Shown here: one piece after another, positions 35,596-48,620 of the stretch
Layout: every line of letters begins with the position of its first letter
Numbering within the stretch: position 1 is the stretch's first letter
Source: Symbiodinium microadriaticum
Taxonomy: Eukaryota > Sar > Dinophyceae > Suessiales > Symbiodiniaceae
Reading direction: 5' to 3'
NCBI GenBank assembly: GCA_001939145.1
Contig: LSRX01000523.1
Location: 296,587-360,586, forward strand
Length of the DNA: 64,000 bases
The notes under the pieces: model-generated
Told to the model about the DNA's origin: nothing
The model's input: the letters and a program-made list of their open reading frames with translations, nothing else
The model's database searches: none
Translations under genes and position numbers: made by a program

Positions 35596-37789
35596 AGAAT
35601 TTGCCATGCGTGGTGTACTACGATTGGGGGGAAGCTCATTCCAATGTCATTCTCCATTTAGCCACTTGCTCCTGCCTGCGGTGCAGTGCCTTGCATGGTG
35701 TACTAGGGTTAGGGGCAAGCTCATAAACACGGAGAGCGCATTGCGTAGAGTCCATGTCCTCAGGACACCATTCCGCAAGCATCATAAGGAGTTAAGGGAG
35801 GCTTGGATGGGGGCGACGCTGACAACTGCCACCGGCAAAGTTTGGCCCGTGCCCCCAAAAAAAACCATACGGGATGAAGATGCCACTCCCCCCCAGCTGT
35901 GAATTCGGCGAGCGACAGACCCCCCTTTTGCACCGCTCGTTGCGCATCAGGAGTTCTTTCCGCAGAGCAGGAGCGTAGGAGCTGCCTTCAACATGTGGCA
36001 CCTCTGATAAACTATGGTGTCTCACATAAGCTATTGTTAAACAGCACCTAGCTATCGAATGACATCCGGGAGGTGTGCAGTTCTGCCATGAATCTTGTGG
36101 GTCTTTGCCTTAGGGATTGTGCATCATGTGCAGCAAGCACTGGTTACAGGACTGCTAGACTTGCTGGCACGCAACCTCGAGTCGTCGCAACTTAGCTTGT
36201 TGCGAATCGAGAAGTCCATTGTCCTTGCTCATCCAGTGAGCCGGATGCACATCTGTGTCCTTTGCAATGGAGCTCTGCCATGCGCACGGCCCCTCATCAA
36301 CTAAGAAAATCAAGGTGTGCCTTTCTGAGGCGTCTCAGGAAGACAGCCCCTCAGAAAATATATGAGGTCTAGAGTGGTAGAGCTGCGGCCCAGAAATGGC
36401 AGGTGTAGCATCGAGGGGCACTCCAGACCTCATGTTAGACCTGCAGGTTGTCGGTCATGAACAAAGGCAGGAATCGGATTGAACGCTTGCAACTCACTGC
36501 AACTTACCCCATCCTGCAGCAGCTGAGCAGACTGGCAAGGTCTAGGCGGTCACTCTCTGGTCAGCTCTTGCGTTCTATTTTTGAGCGGTCTTTCGGATCT
36601 CATGTGCTTGCTCGACCTTGCCTTAAGGATATAGGGTGGTCGCCCAGCATTTAATGTGCCGTGGGGTCCAGGACTTGTCCGCGGGATTCTGCGGCATGGC
36701 TTGGGAGCCACCATTCCAGGCCCTACGCAGACTGGCGTGTAAATGCTCAAGGTTTTCTGGTGCCTCTCCCAGCCAGTTCTGGCAATGTCCCTGCCATGTG
36801 GTGTAGAGGCTCGTGTCTCTCAGTTTCGTGACAGATGACCATGTCCTTCTACATCTCTCTGTGAGCAGTGCTACAGTTGGAGTTTAAAGTGATTGGCACG
36901 AAAATACCACTGAAATCATGCCCCAACTTGATGCTGCTTGTGCCGCTCGTTCCACGATGTTTCTCGTGATTGGCACTTAGCTGTTCAGCTTTATGGGTCG
37001 GCCTCTTGTCCTGACATCATCACGTGAGAGAGGCCAGCCTCCAGCAGTGCCAAAGAATTGAAAAGCACCGCCGTGCGAAGCCCCTGCAACATGTAACACC
37101 GATGTGCAGTACATTGGCACTTGCTGAAAGGCCCAAAACTTTGGTTCTTCGCAGCCCAGGCTCGCTGAGTTCTGGAATGTCACGCTGGTGGTCCGGGCAC
37201 ATGCAAGCTGCTCCTTCTCAGGTCCACCCATCGTCACAGGTCCGGAGGACCTGTCCTGAGTAGATGCAGTTCACCTTTCAAAGGCCGAGGAGCCTGGCTG
37301 AATCATGTTGCTATTCATGTCGGTTTCGTTTATGTTGCTCAAGATGTGGGACTGATGCAGCTCGATGAAGACATCTTCCATGAGTTCGCGATACATGACA
37401 TGCACATGCACGCATCCGGCGGTCCTTCTTATGAGACGACAAGTGCTAGAAAAAAGATGGAGTTGCAGATCTGGTGTGGAGCAAGCCGCCGCACGCAATG
37501 AGATCACATACATTTCGAAGTGAACTGTAGGGCATGTCGCTCTGAGTCTCGCCATCCACTCCTACACAAAGTCTTCTTTCACGCCTGTCCGATTGTTGCA
37601 GATCTTCTTGCCAAGTGTGCTTGAATACACTCTTGCCACATGCCAGGGCAATACGTGCCAGAAGATGCTCCATAAGAATCTGCACGTTCAAAAGCATCCC
37701 CAAGCCGGCAAGGGTCGCACGAGCAATCTTCTTCCCTATTAGTCTACCAGACAGAAATCCTACCGCAACGATCCCAGGAGGTGCCACGG
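35596..37789. other. Intergenic DNA, no supported gene
   Basis: Short frames only. I see no repeat of note apart from the small dispersed fragment near 36,965-37,025. Confidence 0.55.
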
Positions 37790-38236
37790 CTTAAGCAAGC
37801 CCTAGCTGCGAAGCACCCCGGGTTCTGAAATGTTACAACCCAAAAACCGTCAGATCTGCGAACGATCCCACACTCAGATTCTTGTCTGGAATACGTGGGC
37901 ATGAAGCTTAAGCCCAGGGCAAGGTATAGGCTCAGCTCGGCACCCCCGACGTAGGGACCTGAATGACCCCAGCTACATGAAGATAGCTTGATCCCCAGCA
38001 GCCTGAGGGAACGCACAGGGCAGGAGATTGCATGTGGTTTTCCAAGGGACAGCTGCACAGGTGCCTGGCAAGCTTTGCACAGGTTAGATTTCACAACATG
38101 CAGTTTCTGATTGAACAGGTGAGCAAAATCGTAGTAGAGTCAGCCTTAATCAGCAGCAAAATGCAGAAGTCCGCGCATTTGGCAATTCACAGGTCTCCAC
38201 CTTCCCTGCAGCAATTATAGGAGTTTCAGACATGAT
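37790..38236 (+). repeat. Segmental duplication B, copy 1 (447 bp)
   Basis: From CTTAAGCAAGCCCTAG to GTTTCAGACATGA this is nearly identical to 39,501-39,947, including the antisense frame both copies share. Confidence 0.92.
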
Positions 38237-39397
38237 GACCCTGAGGCTGCTTGCTTCTTGCTTTGTCTCTGACTATCACACCTGTTGTTCATCTTCCGAT
38301 CCTAGTATTCCTAGTTTGGAAATTGGCATCTCTTGCCGACGAACTGACTTGACCCCTGACAAATCCCTGTGGTGGGAAATCACTCGACTCGACCAGGACA
38401 GCCTCTTTCTGAGCCACGGTACTCTTCACAACTATCGCGAGCTCTGAAGACAACAGCCTCATCCTGCGTTGTGGTAGAAGTATGGAGGTGTTTGCACGTA
38501 TACCTGATTTGGCCCATGGCTGTTGGGCGTCGTTCAGGATGTGCGTGGGGCTGGCTCAATGGCAACAGTTGATCAGCCGCCCAACTTCAAGATGTAGCCG
38601 GCAGAAGCTCGTGAAGGATTTCGGCTTCGTGATCACTGGGCATCTGCCATGTGATGTCGTCATGCTATAAATCTTCGGAGCCTTTGCGAAAACACCGCTC
38701 TCCATATGGAATAGGTTTAGAGCCTGAGCTTGCGATTCAGCCCGTGGAGTTTTCAGATTTCCAGAAGGTTTCAGGATAGGGTTTAAGGCTTAGGGCTCCG
38801 AGGCAGCGATTGACAGCGTTGGCGATGCGAAGGACGCGGATGAGAGGGTTTTTTGCAATGCTAGGATAAGGCTGAGGGGCTCGAACCGAAGACTGACGTA
38901 TTCAGCGACGTGCTGAGCCCCAGAAAGCTGAGGGCCGTATTGACAGTAAGCCACTCGGCCCGTAAGCCCTGCATTCCTAAGGCTAGACCTTGAAGCCTAA
39001 ACACGTTATTCAGTCCGAAGTGTGAGGATCCATGGGAGCCTGTTCTTCCGAACTGCTCGCAGCCATCCACTGCCCTCTCATGTTGACAAGCTTGGTGCGA
39101 CACTTGTGGCATCAGCTCGGGTGTAGAGCTCGGGGGCTTAAGTCGTGAAGGTCTGGGGGTTGGGGCGCAGTGTCAGGCCGTAGGACATCGAGCCTGTATG
39201 TTGCAACATCACAGACGAAAAAAGCTTTGTGTCCGTCACTCGCCATTTGTACGAAGGCACGCATGTGTCCGCCAAGGTGCTGCTGGCAAGCACACATGGC
39301 TCCACCCAAGACTTGGATTTTGCCCTAGAGCCTAGAGCCCAAATTTTAAATAGCAGAAGATCGGGTCATGCAGCCGCAACTGCCCGCAGCTCCCTCG
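38139..39397 (+). repeat. Segmental duplication C, copy 1 (~1.26 kb)
   Basis: Nearly identical to 41,495-42,753 at a constant offset of 3,356 bp. A third partial copy is at 40,981-41,493. Its left end overlaps duplication B. No coding signature is seen. Confidence 0.93.
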
Positions 39398-39500
39398 CGT
39401 TATAATGGGCTAGAGCCCAACAGAGGCCCCAGCTAAGTGCTAAACTCTTTCACTGAGACCGCTCGAGATAGATTGAAAAAGTGTCTACCTGGATGTAAGC

Positions 39501-39947
39501 CTTAAGCAAGCCCTAGCTGCGAAGCACCCCAGGTTCTGAAATGTTACAACCCAAAAACCGTCAGATCTGCGAACGATCCCACACTCAGATTCTTGTCTGG
39601 AATACGTGGGCATAAAGCTTAAGCCCAGGGCAAGGTATAGGCTCAGCTCGGCACCCCCGACGTAGGGACCTGAATGACCCCAGCTACATGAAGATAGCTT
39701 GATCCCCAGCAGCCTGAGGGAACGCACAGGGCAGGAGATTGCATGTGGTTTTCCAAGGGACAGCTGCACAGGTGCCTGGCAAGCTTTGCACAAGTTAGAT
39801 TTCACAACATGCAGTTTCTGATTGAACAGGTGAGCAAAATCGTAGTAGAGTCAGCCTTAATCAGCAGCAAAATGCAGAAGTCCGCGCATTTGGCAATTCA
39901 CAGGTCTCCACCTTCCCTGCAGCAATTATAGGAGTTTCAGACATGAC
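39501..39947 (+). repeat. Segmental duplication B, copy 2
   Basis: Second copy of 37,790-38,236. The sequences diverge abruptly after GACATGA. Confidence 0.92.
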
Positions 39948-40980
39948 GACATGAGTGGGGAGACTTCCTGAGATTGTGGACGCCACGTTGGCAATCCTGA
40001 ATCTTGCTGTCTGCGATCGAACACATCCTTATCACACAGCGCAAGTCTGTGCACGTCTTCTTGAGGGCATTCCGCAATGACCGCCATCCCTGATGCTCGG
40101 TCATCGCAAAGTTCCAGCGTCTCTTCGGCGGTGCTTCTGTTTCGGCTTGCCGGCGTCCCTGAACTTCGAGCACGTCTCGGAGCTAGCAGCTCTGGAGCAT
40201 CTTAGCACACGTCGAGATGCTTCAGACTTCCGGCATGGCAATGTATGCCAGGTTGGTTTGCCATCGGAGTGGTCTGCTCGGACACAGGCTTTTTTCGGCA
40301 CAGTCAACTTTCACAGATGCATTTCCTTGCGACCCACACGCATGAAGGCCTGCACCGACTGCCCCATGCTGCCACTGTACTATATGCTGACCCTGATAGC
40401 TCCATGTTTGGATGAATCCTAGATCCTACAAGACCCTGATGCCTTGGGGAGCTTGTTTGCGCTCCAAGCTTTGTGAGGAGGCGAGCAGGGCTCAGATCAG
40501 GCAGTCCCCAAGGCCTTTGCACCAATGCCAACCGTTTTCTAGCCACAGGCCTCGAGTCGCGCAAGGCCTAGGAATCATTTTGGCCCATCCATTAGGAGCA
40601 GTGGGTCGAATGCAGGTCGCAGAGGACTTCAGGCTTCAGATGCGCACTGGCTTGATCTTCTGGGTGACAGCTTGATTCTTGGTCGTTGCATCGGGTCCAG
40701 GTGTCAGTGTGTATTGCTTGCCCGCTGCTGCACGCCACAGTCGAAGGAAATTCGGTCCTTGGCTCTCGGGGCTTAGGACAAGGATGCATCAGAGCGCAAC
40801 ATGGGTCTGATGGTTTGAGACATGGCAGAGCTGGAGGCGACTGTTTGAAAAGGCTCGTGCTGGCTACGCATTCAGCGACAGCTTGGGTTTGAAGCTCGGT
40901 TTGCATGTGTAACTTTGTAGCTGCCTACCTCTTACCCCATGAGAGACAGTAAATGCCAAGGCGAGGGTCGACATCGCACC

Positions 40981-41493
40981 CCTGAAGCTGCTTGCTTCTT
41001 GCTGTGTCTCTGACTATTACACCTGTTGTTCATCTTCCGATCCTAGTATTCCTAGTTTGGAAAGTGGCATCTCTTGCCGACGAACTGACTTGACCCCTGA
41101 TAAATCCCTGTGGTGGGAAATCACTCGACTCGACCAGGACAGCCTCGTTCTGAGCCACGGTACTCTTCACAACTATCGCGAGCTCTGAAGACAACAGCCT
41201 CATCCAGCGTTGTGGTAGAAGTATGGAGGTGTTTGCACGTATACCTGATTTGGCCCATGGCTGTTGGGCGTCGTTCAGGATGCGTGTGGGGCTGGCTCAA
41301 TGCAATGGCAACAGTTGATCAGCCGCCCAACTTCAAGATGTAGCCGGCAGAGGCTCGTGAAGGGTTTCGGCTTCGTGATCACTGGGCATCTGCCATGTGA
41401 TGACGTCATGCTATAAATCTTCGGAGCCTTTGCGAAAACACCGCTCTCCATATGGAATAGGTTTAGAGCCTGAGCTTGCGATTCAGCCCGTGG
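40981..41493 (+). repeat. Segmental duplication C, partial copy
   Basis: Matches about 38,240-38,745 with more substitutions than the other pair, and is cut off exactly at the N at 41,494. Confidence 0.88.
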
Positions 41494-41494
41494 N
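41494..41494. other. Single N, assembly join
   Basis: The N lies between a truncated copy of duplication C and the start of a fresh copy, so the local copy number and order may be assembly-dependent. Confidence 0.95.
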
Positions 41495-42753
41495 GTCAGC
41501 CTTAATCAGCAGCAAAATGCAGAAGTCCGCGCATTTGGCAATTCACAGGTCTCCACCTTCCCTGCAGCAATTATAGGAGTTTCAGACATGATGACCCTGA
41601 GGCTGCTTGCTTCTTGCTTTGTCTCTGACTATCACACCTGTTGTTCATCTTCCGATCCTAGTATTCCTAGTTTGGAAATTGGCATCTCTTGCCGACGAAC
41701 TGACTTGACCCCTGACAAATCCCTGTGGTGGGAAATCACTCGACTCGACCAGGACAGCCTCTTTCTGAGCCACGGTACTCTTCACAACTATCGCGAGCTC
41801 TGAAGACAACAGCCTCATCCTGCGTTGTGGTAGAAGTATGGAGGTGTTTGCACGTATACCTGATTTGGCCCATGGCTGTTGGGCGTCGTTCAGGATGTGC
41901 GTGGGGCTGGCTCAATGGCAACAGTTGATCAGCCGCCCAACTTCAAGATGTAGCCGGCAGAAGCTCGTGAAGGATTTCGGCTTCGTGATCACTGGGCATC
42001 TGCCATGTGATGTCGTCATGCTATAAATCTTCGGAGCCTTTGCGAAAACACCGCTCTCCATATGGAATAGGTTTAGAGCCTGAGCTTGCGATTCAGCCCG
42101 TGGAGTTTTCAGATTTCCAGAAGGTTTCAGGATAGGGTTTAAGGCTTAGGGCTCCGAGGCAGCGATTGACAGCGTTGGCGATGCGAAGGACGCGGATGAG
42201 AGGGTTTTTTGCAATGCTAGGATAAGGCTGAGGGGCTCGAACCGAAGACTGACGTATTCAGCGACGTGCTGAGCCCCAGAAAGCTGAGGGCCGTATTGAC
42301 AGTAAGCCACTCGGCCCGTAAGCCCTGCATTCCTAAGGCTAGACCTTGAAGCCTAAACACGTTATTCAGTCCGAAGTGTGAGGATCCATGGGAGCCTGTT
42401 CTTCCGAACTGCTCGCAGCCATCCACTGCCCTCTCATGTTGACAAGCTTGGTGCGACACTTGTGGCATCAGCTCGGGTGTAGAGCTCGGGGGCTTAAGTC
42501 GTGAAGGTCTGGGGGTTGGGGCGCAGTGTCAGGCCGTAGGACATCGAGCCTGTATGTTGCAACATCACAGACGAAAAAAGCTTTGTGTCCGTCACTCGCC
42601 ATTTGTACGAAGGCACGCATGTGTCCGCCAAGGTGCTGCTGGCAAGCACACGTGGCTCCACCCAAGACTTGAATTTTGCCCTAGAGCCTAGAGCCCAAAT
42701 TTTAAATAGCAGAAGATCGGGTCATGCAGCCGCAACTGCCCGCAGCTCCCTCG
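41495..42753 (+). repeat. Segmental duplication C, copy 2
   Basis: Second near-identical copy of 38,139-39,397. It begins immediately after the N. Confidence 0.93.
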
Positions 42754-44859
42754 GCGTTGCAATGGGCCAGAGCCGATGGTGGTCGGGCGTTAGTGTCGGA
42801 TTGAGGGTGTCCGAAGTTGGCAGGGCGGCTTTACGACATGTCCTGGCTGCCTTCCTGAAAAGAGCAGCCCGGAGTCCCAAACACCAAGCAAGAGGCTCGG
42901 CACCATTGCTGGGCAAGCTCAGGTATTCATCCTAGTTTGCCAGCCAACCTGGATGGAAAAGCAAGGCTGAAGGCAAGCATCTCAGGTCGACCAAGATTGC
43001 CACGCAGCTGCGACAGAAACACAAAGCTCTACACGCATTCCCAGCATGCCGTCGGTGGGCAAGGCAGAGCGCGTGCCGTCCGCCTGTCACGACCAGTCCA
43101 CGCCATGCTGCGCCAAATTAATTACAAACTCTAAACCTACATTTGAGATCTAAACCCAAGACCCTTTGCATCGCGAGCTGTATGCGAGCAGGCATGCTGA
43201 AACCCCCGACAGAGCTTATCCTAAGCCCCAGGGTCTAGCATAGCAGGCCTCATGCAGGTTGTCACTTCCACGGATCATGCTCTTTCTGGGCACAGAATGC
43301 TTCAACAACTCCTGAACATCCCGACACAAGGACCCCTCACCCAAACTCCTGAACTGATCCATTGTTAAGGCTGCTGTTCTGCAATGTGAGGACTCGGGCC
43401 GTCCACTGGGGCCATTGAAGGTATCCCCGCTCAAACCACCTCAACGTTAGGGTTCAGGATTCATGGAAGGACTGCAGCACGAGGGCCAAGTCGTACCAAG
43501 ACATTGTCGCACAAGGCAAGAACATGAAGTCATGAAGCTAAGAAGGACAGCACAGGGTTTGGGGTTTAGGCCCCAAGCACTTCGAAAATCGAGGTTCGTC
43601 TTTGACGGCTGAGAGCCCAGGTTGGAGCATGCTTCGGCGCTTCGGGAACCTTTTTGTTATTGCAAGCTCCCAGGCACTGTCCGTGCCATGCTTGAAGCGC
43701 CTGGGGCTCGGCAAGTTCAAGGTTCTGCGCGTGAGCTCATTGAGCTCGTCTTCATGAAGTGTCCGGCAAAATAAGGAGTAAGAGCTCCCAAGGGTGGCAC
43801 CAGGTGCCAGGGCTCCTCATTAAGAGCCGGCAAACGGTCTTCGGCTGCATTGGGCATCTCTGTGCCGGAAACTATGTCTACATGGTGAGCAGGGGGAGTG
43901 CAAATGTTGCAGATTCGGTCATGCTTGATGCCGCCCAGTGGTTTCGAAGGAAGTGCTCGGGCTTCCAGGTTTAGAGGGGCAGGGTGCTGGAGGTAGCCAT
44001 GCAGTCTTGAATGTCCGATGGAAAGTGTCTTTGCAAGTCCCGTGCAGCTTGGAAGCGGTTGCAGGTAGGGGGAAAAGACGCCGTAAGTTGACCCCAACGG
44101 CAGGGTCAAAAGGCTAACCTGCCGAGGATATGCTGCTGATGATCTGGCTCTGTTTGATTTATTCCTGGAATGGTTTCGGATGTTTGGGTGCAAGCCAGAA
44201 CCCTCCATCCGCACAGCGAGTTGCCGATTCCCTGTGACAACTTGAAAGTTGTGTCAACACCGCCAGCTTGCAGTTCTCTGATGGAACTCGGACACCGCGA
44301 AGCCAGATTCCATAGCAGCGTAGCCATAGTGCACTGCTAGACAGGCTCTGCAGAACGTCCTGGCCCCAACTCCCCTTCGAGAAACCGCCGATTTTGCGTG
44401 GTAGCTCAGGAGCCGGCGTGTCACGCGTTAAGGGAATGGAGGTAATTCAAGGCCCACGTTTCAAGCGTGACGTGCGCTGACAAGAGGAGTCCTCACAAAC
44501 GACACGAACTGCTAGCTTCCGAGTAGGACCGTTTCTCCAGCGCTTAACGTCCAGGATGTACCCAATGCGGCTGAAGCTATAATAAAAGCTGGATTGTAAC
44601 TGTCGCTATCTCAGCTTTGTGCCTGTGGGGTCATACTGCAACTTGTCCTGGTAGATACTGCAACGTCGGCGCGTTGGCCGTCAACGGGCCAATCTGAGAT
44701 CAAGTTTCCCCAGGCCCTGCTTGCGATCCAGACAACCTTGGAGATGTCCCTCTATTGCTTAGGTCACTTTCGTGGAAAACCCGCCGACCTATGTCTCAAT
44801 CAGCTTGGAGCAAGCGTGCTGCTGCGCCAAAAGAATGCGAAGAGTTTGCGGCTGATATG
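42754..44859. other. Intergenic DNA, no supported gene
   Basis: The longest frame is a 165-codon minus frame at 43,717-44,214 with no motif. Nothing else is seen. Confidence 0.55.
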
Positions 44860-45260
44860 TTATAGCGAATCTTTATATATCAAGATATTTGAGTTTTAGA
44901 TGTATTTGTTCAAAAACGCCCTACGGGCGTATATATAAATCGGAAGGGCCCTTTCGGCCTCGACAGAGACATATTACGATGATAGTACGATAAAAGTAAA
45001 TATAAATCAAATATAAAGACAGAGAAATTATTAATAAACTGGTGAATGATGCACCGAAGGAATATGGCTCAAATCTCAAGCAAAAATAAATATAATTGGG
45101 GAAGAAATTTCAAAATATGTGGCGGGAATCGGTTTGATGAACTTCTCTTTTTGGATATATTGAACTCGTATTTTTGATATTGGACATCTCTCTATGCATT
45201 TTGATGGATTGAGGGATTCGTCGGATTATTTCTGATTCATTTTAACTTTTCTCATTCAGA
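44860..45260. other. AT-rich insert with GC-rich hairpins, organelle-like composition
   Basis: About 400 bp of strongly AT-rich DNA interrupts GC-balanced surroundings. It contains two GC-rich palindromes in the AT-rich context, CGCCCTACGGGCG near 44,919 and GGAAGGGCCCTTTCGG near 44,942. This style is typical of algal plastid or dinoflagellate mitochondrial non-coding DNA. No organelle gene fragment is recognisable, so its origin as transferred organelle DNA is inference. Confidence 0.4.
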
Positions 45261-45479
45261 TTGGATTTTAAGACGGACCCGCCACCACCCCGAGTTAAGC
45301 CAGGGAGCAAGAGCGAATGGCAACGACAAAAAGCGATAACGAGGATACCTCGAGTGAAATCAAAAGAGCAAAATGAAACAGTTTCCATAATCAATGTAAG
45401 CTCGTTCATCCTCAGCAGCGTGCGGCAACCAGCAGCACGGGCTCTGACAGCATGCAAGCCGCGATTCCTGCGCTAGGGA

Positions 45480-46520
45480 GCCGCACAATTTGAGGCAAGC
45501 AGCCTGTACAGAGATCCAAGAACATATCGATAGCGTTCGGTCCATGAATATATCCTGAATTTGCCGTTCGATGTGCCTCTATGGCTCGATGAGTGCCCCG
45601 TTGCATGCAGATCAAAATTCAACCGTCCAATGCATTCTTTGAAGGCTTCTCCCATATTGCGGCGGAAACGTTCATTAACAACAGCACAAATTCCTCCCAA
45701 TAGAGCACGTGCCCCAACCTCAATACCGCCCAAACTTTCGAACACGATCGCTGCAGCGCAACGTTCAGCTGTGCGTTGGTGAAGGCGCTTTCGTGCAGCG
45801 TAGCCAGCGGCAGACAGTGGCGCACCAGCAGCCCCACTCGGCTCGACAGTTGAAAGGACTAGTAATGACTAGTAACAGCCACATCCAAATCAATGCGAGG
45901 ATAACAAGTCCAGTAATTCTATTTCAATATCGGGGGAGCCACAATCAAACTGTCTGTTGGGCCTGTAGGTCGTCTTTAATCCAGCCAGGCGCACATATTT
46001 GTAAAGAGTGTTTCGCAAACAATTATGCACTCCTGTTTGTATCCCTGTCTAAAACACAACCCTAAATGTGATGACCACAAGGATCCAAAGCATGCACGCA
46101 ATAAAAATGCAACTCTCGCCCTCCCCGAACATAGTGAACCCAAGCCGCATACCAACAATATCCGAAAATGCAGCGTGAGAACAATACATCCCTGGTTGGG
46201 GATGGTACATGTTGCAGCCATGTCCCGGCATCCACCGCCGACGAAACTCGCAGGCGGACTTGCGTGGCGTCACTTCCACTTTCAACCATGTCTTCGAAAA
46301 CGGCAGTATGTAAATCCTTCATTATCTTGGGCTGATCGAGAATACGGGACGCGTCTTGCATATCTCTAATCAAAAGAGAGAAAGAAGAGGTGAGATGCAA
46401 AGTCGCAGCCTCCTTGATATACATCGCTGATTGATCATATCCATGGACTAACTTCTTAATACGAGCATGTCCCTGTCCGCGAGAGGCAACGTAAGCCAGA
46501 ACAGCAACTTGGAAACCCAA
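45480..46520 (-). pseudogene. Relic of the C-terminal part of a retroelement (LINE-type?) polyprotein
   Basis: On the minus strand, 46,520 to about 46,260 reads QVRLRVSSAVDAGTWLQHVP in one frame. The neighbouring frame then continues CSHAAFSDIVGMRLGFTMFG to about 46,080. From 45,870 to 45,600 a further coherent stretch follows: RLHQRTAERCAAAIVFESLG and ARALLGGICAVVNERFRRNM. The AG-x-WL...P followed by F...RLG pattern and the FESLGG...ARALLG pattern recall the C-terminal region of reverse-transcriptase polyproteins abundant in dinoflagellate genomes (recollection, not searched). At least one frameshift separates the parts, so it is non-functional. Confidence 0.4.
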
Positions 46521-48109
46521 TACATCCCTTTTCGTAGCGTGACGCTAAGATGCCTAAACCGCCATATTTAGCGGAAAGCCGCGCCTCGAGCCACTGGCTC
46601 GCAGTCAAGGGACGCCGTACATGGTGAATGAGGTGCTATGCCCTTCAGGTTGCTGTGAGTCCCCGCCGACGCGCGGAGCCCTTCTGTTCTGCAGCAGTTG
46701 TGACGGCATTGATGACTACGCTTTTAATTTTCATCTGTCCTTACGCTTCTTTCAACGACGCTTCTGGTGTTGTGATATCTGATGATACAGCTCCACATGT
46801 CATAATTTGTGCATTGTTGCCCGGTCAGATTTGTGAGCTTATATACCTCGCCCGATTATATTTTCATACTTATGGCCCCAAGTCAAGCTGTACGTACACT
46901 GCATAGTCTTGTCACTTGTTGCTGACATGCCGGCGTTGATGACCTGACATTGCCTCAACGGCGTTTCACCGGGATGCCCCAGAATTGCTGACTTGTAGGG
47001 CTCTCTTTGCGATATGTGCATTTCCCCTTGGTGATCTCTGTATCGATGCATCTACCCTATGCCCCGGGTCCCCCACTCCCTCTCTTTGCTTATGTCGAAA
47101 TGCACATCTCTTCACTAGAGCCGGGGTTCTATGAATCCTGCTGACAGCTCGGACTCCCAGTCCACCACTGTGGTATGAGATATCGCCGCTGTTTCTTTAT
47201 TTTGGACACGAGGCGTGTACAAGGCCTCTGCAGTCTTGTCGCTCTGCCATGTCGTGCTGAGGTCATTTCTGACTGCATTTGGAGTAGCATTGCTGGAAGC
47301 TCTTGGCTGGATGTATATTCTTTCTGATCTGGTACACATCGTCATATCATTCTGCTGTTGTCATAAACATCCAGCTGCCCGTGACCTACCCATGGCATAT
47401 GATCTGTAGCCCGGTAACTTTGAATTGTAATGCCTGACTTGTAAAACTTCTTAGCAGAGTGTGCATTTACTCCCGTGTGTTCCACACACCTTATCTTTTG
47501 TTGCTTTCTTGGCGTTGTCATGCACACTCTTCAGTGGAAGCCGGGGTTTTTGGGAACCCTCTGGGCGACTATGATCCTCAGTTACTGTTGTACGGCCCTG
47601 ACAACACGCTGCCGTTGGTTGTCTTCCTCTGTTCACGTGAAGTGACGGAGTTCTATGCATGACTCAAGCTGGAGCAGCGGGAACTTTCGAAGTGTACTGC
47701 TGTTGTTCTAGTGCTATGATATCTGCTAGCATCTATGTTTCTGTTTCAGTCGCGCTCCCAAGCTGCTACTGGCTCATATACGTCTGATTGTACATGACTT
47801 GCAGAGCAGTCATGGCTCCCAGTGATGAGACTCGAATCTTTGTTTTGCCAGCCACATGCCGTTGATTCTTCACCACTGTGGTGTGCTCTCTACGGACCAT
47901 ACTCTCTTTGTTTTTCGACAATGCCATGCGACTTGCGTTAGTCCTTGCCTGGGTCTGCGGGCCGGAGGACACTGTTGTCGGAGCGTGTGCTGGTCCTTCG
48001 GGGCGACACGCGGCTCTTTGCTCTCTTTGTACTGGATCACCAATGTCAGCGATTAAGTTCGCCGTGCAATACGCACGTCCTTACCCCTCGCAACGCTTGG
48101 ACACCGAGC
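46521..48109. other. Degenerate long-period repeats, no supported gene
   Basis: Words such as CTGACTTGTA...GTGCATTT and AGCCGGGGTT recur loosely near 46,990, 47,120, 47,430 and 47,540, which suggests a very old repeat of about 450 bp. No open frame is convincing. Confidence 0.4.
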
Positions 48110-48620
48110 AGCGATTCAAAGTCAAAAAGTCCGCTGCGTTTTCAGAAAAGCGAAGCGGCTCGATGGCACCAAATTTTCCGAAGGGTGTCGTTTCAGAAAA
48201 TATTGTGCTATCGAACCGCTGTGTTACAGAAAATCAGGACAGCGAAGGGCGGTTCGATAACACCAAATTTTCCGAAGGGTGTCGTTTCAAAAAATTTGTG
48301 CTATAGAGCCGCTGCGTTTCAGAAAATCAGGACAGCGAAGGACTGTTCGATAGCACCAAATTTTCGACGGGTGTCGATTCAGAAAAGTTTGTGACTTTTG
48401 TGCTATCGACCGAACCGCGGCGTTTTCAAAAAAAGAACGAAGACAGCGAATGGCGGTTCGATAGAAGGGTGTCGTTTCAGAAAATTTGGTGCCATCGAAC
48501 CTGCGTTTCAGAAAATGAAGACAGTGAACAGCGAACCAAGTTATCCGAAGGGTGTCGTTTCAGAAAATTTTGTGATATCGAACCGCTGCATTTTCAGAAA
48601 ATGAAGACAGCGAAGGGCTC
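48110..48620. repeat. Tandem repeat (~90 bp) of foldback units
   Basis: About five imperfect copies share TTCAGAAAAT, CAGCGAAGGGCGGTTCGAT, CACCAAATTTTC and GAAGGGTGTCGTTTC. Within each unit the arm GCGGTTCGATAGCAC-AAATTTTC pairs with GAAAATTTGTGCTATCGAACCGC, so each is a hairpin of about 23 bp around a loop of about 17 nt. Repeated frames (48,398-48,672 and others) result from the periodicity. Confidence 0.85.
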
